In this document: positions 59,669 through 64,000 of the stretch, in pieces
Layout: each line of letters opens with the position of its first letter
How positions within the stretch are numbered: the first letter of the stretch is position 1
Assembly: GCA_963722715.1 (NCBI GenBank)
Contig: CAVROA010000013.1
Span: forward strand, 1-64,000
Length of the DNA stretch: 64,000 nucleotides
Direction: 5' to 3'
Source: DASQGA01 sp963722715
GTDB lineage: Bacteria > Actinomycetota > Thermoleophilia > Gaiellales > Gaiellaceae
Position numbers and translations under genes: made by a program
The notes under the pieces: model-generated
Database searches by the model: none
Told to the model about the DNA's origin: nothing
What the model saw: the letters and a program-made list of their open reading frames with translations, nothing else

Positions 59669-62140
59669 ATGCAAGAAGCGATACCGCATCCGATCGTTCC
59701 GTCGGAGGTCGCGGACGGCTTGGCGGCCGCCGCCCTTCGGGCCCAGGCGTGGGCGGGCGAGCCGTTCCTTCAGGCGGACGAGAACGCCCTCGAAGCCTTG
59801 GCCGAAGGCAGGGCACGCCGTAGCGCTCTCGACGACGCGCTCCGGGAGATGGATGCAGGACGCCGGGCACCGTCATCGGAATGGAAGGTGCGCTACGCGC
59901 TGATGCTCGGCCTCGAGCGGGTGATCACGGATCATCCGCCCCGGCTCGCCTCGGGCACAGAACTTCGCCGGCACCAGATCGACGCACTCGCAGGGATGCT
60001 GACGGAGCTGATCTCGAACATCGAGCACCCGGCGGAGAACGGGGGTCCCGAGAACGGCGCGGTCGACGAGGAGGCTCCAGGAGGCGAGGAGGAGGAGCCT
60101 CTAATCGAGGCCGACCAGGTCGACGACGAGGACCTCGACGAGCCCGCTCCTGGCAGCGATTCTGGCGCCGTCCGCCGGTTCCGGTTCCGGCATCCGACCG
60201 CGTCCGGGAAGACGATTGCCGCGGGTGGCTTCGTGGAGGCGTCCCGGACGATGGGCGTGCTGATCCTCACCCACAGGCGACTGCTCGTGAAGCAGTTCGA
60301 GCGCGACCTGACCGCAGAGGGGTACGGCGACCGCTTTCGCCCTGCCATCGAAGCGGGGAAGGAACCTCTGACCGGCAACCCGATCACGATCCAGACCTAC
60401 GCCTGGTTCGCGCGACATGTCGGGAGCCTCTCGCGCACGGCCTATCAGCTCGTCATCTGCGACGAGGCGCACACGGCGCTCGGCGAGAAGACCAGCGCCG
60501 CCATCAGAAGCCTGACCGAGCCCGTGTATATCGGGATGACGGCCACGGAGCAGCTGATCGCAAAGCAAGTCTCGGATGTGTTCCCGGCCTCGGTCGACGA
60601 TCTGCCGCTCGCAGATGCGGCGCGGCGCGGACTGATCGCACCGCTCCGGTGCCTGCGCGTCCCGCCTGCGGCTGCGATCTCGTCGGTCCCGATCGTGGGC
60701 GGCGACTACGACCAGGAGATTCTGGCCAAGGTCCTCGACCACGAGCTGATCAATCAAGCTGCCGCGAGCTTCTACCGCGATCGCTTCGACAACACCCCTG
60801 GAATCGTCTACGCAGCCGGGGTGGAGCATGCCTACAACCTCGCTCGGGAGTTCCGTGCCGCAGGGCTCAAGGCCGAGGCTGTGAGCGGCCGGACACCGCC
60901 ACTCAAGCTGGCCGAGACCCTCGCTGCCTATGAGCGCGGCGAGATCAACATGCTCGTGAACGCGCAGCTCCTGGCCGAGGGCTGGAACTCGCCTCGCGCG
61001 ACCATCTGCATGCACCTGGCGCCGACGGCGAGCCGCCGTGTCTATCAGCAGCGAATCGGCCGAATCATGCGAACACACCCGCGCAAGGAAGCGGGCATCG
61101 TCGTCGACTTCACCGATCCTGCGGCGACGCACAACGACCGCACGATCACCCTCCACACGCTGCTCGACTCGGATTTCTACCGCCCCGGCGCGCGGGTGAC
61201 CCCCGCTCCGCGCCGCCGTGTGCAGCGCCGCGCCAGGCGGAAGCTCTCGCCGGCTCCGTGGCTCATCCCGGTCACACCGGACCCGGCCAGACGCGTCGCC
61301 GTGATCACCCGCGAATGGGAACGGGTCGATCCGGCCAGGCTCGCAGACGACGAGCAGCAGTTCTGGGCCACCATCGCGGGCCGCCAGCTCCGCTTCGACG
61401 AGCGCCAGCAGTTCGCCGAGAAGCTTGCGAAGACATCGCGCGAGTGCCGGGAGATGTTCCTCATGAGCTGCGCGGCCGAGAACCCGAACCGGCGCCTGCG
61501 GCTCTCCGCCCTCGGCGACCGCGTCGCCATCTCGGTCGACCGAGCGAGTTTCGACGATCTCGTCTCGATGATCACGTCGGCTCCCACCTGGGAGAAAGAC
61601 CGTGTCCAAGGAGTCCGCGTGTTGCTGCGAGCGATCGGCGAAGGCAAGGTGGAAGCGCCCGACGACATCGTGTCGCGTTGGGCTTGGCGCCTCGCCCGCG
61701 CGACTCGGAAGCTCCAGGACCGTCGCGCCAGCGCCGAGCTTCCGGACGCGAAGCGCCTGCTCGGGGCCCTGACGAACTCGCGCGGCCATCGCCACGAGGA
61801 GAACGCCGCCCGGCTGGTGAACGTCGCGCTCGAGCAGCCCATCCACGTCGCGGTGGCTCTGCTGGCCTCGGCCGAGGCCTATACGCCGACGGCCCAGCGG
61901 CTGATCGACGGCGCGCGGGAGCGTCTCGGCTCGCCCGCCGAGGTGGCAAACGCGCTCGCCGACAACCTGCCGGCGCCGAAGCAGTCGTCCGGCAAGTCCC
62001 GCCGCCGGCGCCGGAAGAAGAAGTCGAAGGGCAAAGGGCAGACGCCTCCGCAGTCGCAGGCCCAGAACGGGGCCGCGCCGGTGCAGCCTGAGGAACGACC
62101 GCCCGCCGACCCCGCGCCCGAGCCTGCAGCCACGGGCTGA
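59669..62140 (+). CDS. SF2 DEAD/DEAH-box helicase with acidic insert
   Basis: An 823-residue protein from ATG 59669. RRHQ (100-103) resembles a Q motif. Walker A HPTASGKT (175-182), DEAH (265-268), MTATEQL (III) and RVYQQRIGRIMRTHP (VI) give a complete SF2 core. An acidic insert (about 120-166, EEEEP..., DQVDDEDLDEPAPGSDSG) separates the Q-like motif from Walker A, which is unusual. The C-terminal ~300 residues are unfamiliar, ending in a KSRRRRRKKKSKGKGQ basic tail and a Pro-rich end. It may unwind DNA or RNA; the substrate is not evident. Confidence 0.88.
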   Translation: MQEAIPHPIVPSEVADGLAAAALRAQAWAGEPFLQADENALEALAEGRARRSALDDALREMDAGRRAPSSEWKVRYALMLGLERVITDHPPRLASGTELRRHQIDALAGMLTELISNIEHPAENGGPENGAVDEEAPGGEEEEPLIEADQVDDEDLDEPAPGSDSGAVRRFRFRHPTASGKTIAAGGFVEASRTMGVLILTHRRLLVKQFERDLTAEGYGDRFRPAIEAGKEPLTGNPITIQTYAWFARHVGSLSRTAYQLVICDEAHTALGEKTSAAIRSLTEPVYIGMTATEQLIAKQVSDVFPASVDDLPLADAARRGLIAPLRCLRVPPAAAISSVPIVGGDYDQEILAKVLDHELINQAAASFYRDRFDNTPGIVYAAGVEHAYNLAREFRAAGLKAEAVSGRTPPLKLAETLAAYERGEINMLVNAQLLAEGWNSPRATICMHLAPTASRRVYQQRIGRIMRTHPRKEAGIVVDFTDPAATHNDRTITLHTLLDSDFYRPGARVTPAPRRRVQRRARRKLSPAPWLIPVTPDPARRVAVITREWERVDPARLADDEQQFWATIAGRQLRFDERQQFAEKLAKTSRECREMFLMSCAAENPNRRLRLSALGDRVAISVDRASFDDLVSMITSAPTWEKDRVQGVRVLLRAIGEGKVEAPDDIVSRWAWRLARATRKLQDRRASAELPDAKRLLGALTNSRGHRHEENAARLVNVALEQPIHVAVALLASAEAYTPTAQRLIDGARERLGSPAEVANALADNLPAPKQSSGKSRRRRRKKKSKGKGQTPPQSQAQNGAAPVQPEERPPADPAPEPAATG

Positions 62141-62180
62141 CCCGAGGAGCGGGCTCGAATCCCGCGGCTAGGTTAAGAGC

Positions 62181-63824
62181 GTGCTCGTCCTCGTCGCGAT
62201 CGCGTTCGTGGCTGGGATCGTCACCGCGATCTCGCCCTGCGTCTTGCCGGTACTGCCGATCGTCTTCGCCGGAAGCGCGAGCGGCGACCCTCGCCGCCCC
62301 TACGCGATCGTCGCCGGCCTCGTCGCGAGTTTCACGGCCTTTACTCTCGCCGCGACGGCTCTCCTCTCCGCGCTCCACCTCCCCGATGACCTTCTGCGGC
62401 AGATCGCGATCGCGATCGTCATCGTCATGGGGCTGTCGCTCATGTGGCCCTGGCTCGGAAGCCTCGCCGAGCGGCCGTTCCTCGCACTCGGCCGTCGCCG
62501 GCCCGGAGACGTCGGCGGCGGGTTCCTGCTGGGCGTCAGCCTCGGCCTGCTCTTCACGCCGTGCGCCGGGCCGGTCATCGCGGCGGTGTCGACGGTGGCC
62601 GCAACCCAGAGCTTCTCCGTCGAGGCCGTGCTGGTCACCCTCGCCTACGCTCTGGGCGCCGGCCTGGTTCTCCTGGCGATCGCAGTCGCGGCGCGGCGCG
62701 GGTTCGCGCTCCCGAAGCTGCGCGAGCGCGCGCGCGTCATTCGCCCGGCGCTAGGGGCGGTGATCGTCGGCGTCGGGATCATGATGATCTTCGGGCTCGA
62801 TCTGAAGCTCCAGACCCGCGTGCCGGGCTACACACGGGCGCTCCAGGGGCTCGAGGAGAGTGCTGCGGCGAAGACCCGGATCGACGATCTGGTGGGTGGC
62901 GAGGAGAGCCTGGTCACTGAGAGCACCCTGGACGACTTCGGGCCCGCCCCTGAGTTTCAGGGACTTTCGGGCTGGCTGAACTCGGAGCCGCTGACCATCG
63001 AGGGCCTCAAGGGCAAGGTGGTGCTGATCGACTTCTGGACCTATTCGTGCATCAACTGCCTGCGGACGCTTCCGTACATCAAGCGCTGGGATGAGGCCTA
63101 CCGCGACAAAGGTCTGGTGGTGATCGGGGTGCACACGCCGGAGTTCGCCTTCGAGCGGGTGCGATCGAACGTGGACGAGGCGACGCGCTCCCTTGGCGTC
63201 GACTATCCGGTCGCGCTCGACAACGAGTACGGGACGTGGAACGCCTGGGCGAACCGCTACTGGCCCGCCAAGTACTTCATCGACCGGGCAGGACACGTCC
63301 GCTTCGCACATTTCGGCGAAGGCGCGTACGCAGAGAGCGAGAGCGTCATCCGGAAGCTCCTCGCCGAGCCAGGGCTCCCGAAGCCGGTATCCGGGTCAGT
63401 CGAGGCCGAGACCCCCGTCGGCGTCGAGACACCGGAGACCTATCTCGGGTACGAACGGATCGACCGCTTCTACGGCACCCCGATCGCGAGCGACCGCGAG
63501 GCCGAGTACACGCTGCCGAAGGTGCTTCCGGCCAACGGCCTCGGGTACGGCGGCAGCTGGACGGTCGAGAAGGAGCGCATCGTGGCCGGGGCGGACGCCA
63601 GGCTGCGGCTTCGCTACCACGCGAGCAAGGTTCACCTCGTGCTGGGGAACGAGGGAGATCCGGAAGAGGTGGAGGTGGTCGTGGACGGCCGACTCGTGCG
63701 GACTGTGCGCGTCACTGGTGACCGCCTCTACACACTCGCCGAGCTACCGGGGCCGGCGCGTGAGCATCTCCTCGAGCTGAGGTTCACGCCCGGGACCGAG
63801 GCCTACGCCTTCACCTTCGGCTAG
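62181..63824 (+). CDS. dipZ: DipZ-like CcdA-thioredoxin fusion
   Basis: A 547-residue protein from GTG 62181. The CcdA/DsbD membrane domain (about 1-215) has the redox motifs AISPCVLPVLPI and LLFTPCAGPVIA. The thioredoxin domain has DFWTYSCINCLRTLPYIKRW with CxxC. A C-terminal beta domain (YLGYERIDRFYGTPIASDRE, HLVLGNEGDPEEVEVVVDG) completes the M. tuberculosis DipZ pattern. It passes reducing power across the membrane to extracytoplasmic proteins. Confidence 0.93.
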   Translation: MLVLVAIAFVAGIVTAISPCVLPVLPIVFAGSASGDPRRPYAIVAGLVASFTAFTLAATALLSALHLPDDLLRQIAIAIVIVMGLSLMWPWLGSLAERPFLALGRRRPGDVGGGFLLGVSLGLLFTPCAGPVIAAVSTVAATQSFSVEAVLVTLAYALGAGLVLLAIAVAARRGFALPKLRERARVIRPALGAVIVGVGIMMIFGLDLKLQTRVPGYTRALQGLEESAAAKTRIDDLVGGEESLVTESTLDDFGPAPEFQGLSGWLNSEPLTIEGLKGKVVLIDFWTYSCINCLRTLPYIKRWDEAYRDKGLVVIGVHTPEFAFERVRSNVDEATRSLGVDYPVALDNEYGTWNAWANRYWPAKYFIDRAGHVRFAHFGEGAYAESESVIRKLLAEPGLPKPVSGSVEAETPVGVETPETYLGYERIDRFYGTPIASDREAEYTLPKVLPANGLGYGGSWTVEKERIVAGADARLRLRYHASKVHLVLGNEGDPEEVEVVVDGRLVRTVRVTGDRLYTLAELPGPAREHLLELRFTPGTEAYAFTFG

Positions 63825-64000
63825 TCCGGCTGGGATCCACCCTCGTCCTGCCGCCGCTCCTCGTGGTCGCGGAGAAAGCGGGTCAGCTCGGCTGCGAGAG
63901 ACTCGCCGGAGACGTCGAGCTCGTCGCCGAGTGTGTCCCGGCGCCGTTCCAGCTCGCGAACGTAAGCCTCTGTCTCCTCGTCCTGCGCAACAGCCTCGCT
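63821..64000 (-). CDS. PAC2-family-like protein, C-terminal end (partial)
   Basis: The window edge cuts this gene; 59 residues remain: ETEAYVRELERRRDTLGDEL, DVSGESLAAELTRFLRDHEE and RRQDEGGSQPD. Acidic helix plus GESLAAELTRFLRD resembles the C-terminus of actinobacterial PAC2 (proteasome-assembly-chaperone-like) proteins. Its stop shares CTAG with the DipZ stop. The family call is from memory of similar tails and is tentative. Confidence 0.5.
   Translation of the reverse strand, partial: SEAVAQDEETEAYVRELERRRDTLGDELDVSGESLAAELTRFLRDHEERRQDEGGSQPD

Overview
This 64 kb window is from a high-GC bacterium with actinobacterial features: a SARP/BTAD regulator, GTG and TTG starts, GTGA/ATGA stop-start overlaps, a PknB-like kinase with an NHL sensor, a Tad pilus locus and DipZ. 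The combination of an Hcp-like tube protein, DUF4234, SBP56, DUF1800/DUF1501 and a PAC2-like C-terminus suggests Actinomycetota, most likely class Thermoleophilia (Gaiellales/Solirubrobacterales). The class is inferred from gene content, not from a marker gene. No IS element, CRISPR array, rRNA or origin is visible; the only tRNA is tRNA-Asp(GTC).

Layout. 0.1-2.3 kb: tRNA-Asp, two VOC proteins and an arginase-family hydrolase with an altered metal motif. 2.4-6.8 kb: a SARP regulator with a three-heptamer binding site, a divergent exported protein and a Ser/Thr kinase with NHL repeats. 6.9-11.5 kb: a coupled operon of SBP56 (methanethiol-oxidase family), a 44-residue peptide, an NTF2-like protein, TetR and an alpha/beta-hydrolase/glycosyltransferase fusion, behind a palindromic operator. 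11.5-13.3 kb: a methyltransferase and a secreted propeller-like protein. 13.5-15.2 kb: a SLOG(LSDAT)-SLATT-SLATT cassette, which is a candidate nucleotide-sensing conflict system. 15.3-20 kb: cupin, NarL/DesK-type two-component system and an ABC exporter. 20.2-26.4 kb: an Hcp-like tube protein, two gp19-like contractile-tail tube proteins, a patatin-like phospholipase, an unknown protein and a metallo-beta-lactamase-fold hydrolase, with no sheath, baseplate or AAA+ ATPase. This is the second candidate new system.

26.4-43.4 kb is mostly metabolism and secreted or envelope proteins: SRPBCC, urocanase, 3-hydroxyacyl-CoA dehydrogenase, a large subtilase, peroxiredoxin, a polysaccharide-lyase-like protein, an MFS exporter, a papain-like peptidase, TlpA-like, Nudix, a coiled-coil protein, DUF1800/DUF1501/cupredoxin and GrpB. 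43.3-51.2 kb is a leftward Tad/Flp pilus operon (flp-tadE-tadG-cpaB-cpaE-tadA-tadB-tadC) in which TadB carries an extra N-terminal von Willebrand A domain. 51.4-54.9 kb: a DacB/VanY-like envelope peptidase behind a possible structured leader, a lipid kinase, a VOC protein and two very small ORFs. 55.1-57.3 kb: a multicopper oxidase and a ZIP metal transporter behind a perfect palindrome. 57.3-64 kb: an inverted-repeat element, two divergent XRE-like regulators, an SF2 helicase, DipZ and a partial PAC2-like gene.

At least seven genes carry single-base frameshifts, several in homopolymers: kinase, SBP56, histidine kinase, hutU, hydroxyacyl-CoA dehydrogenase, tadC and tadG. The two frames on either side of each shift together make an otherwise well-conserved protein. 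This looks more like residual assembly indels than mass pseudogenisation, so reconstructed spans are given and marked.
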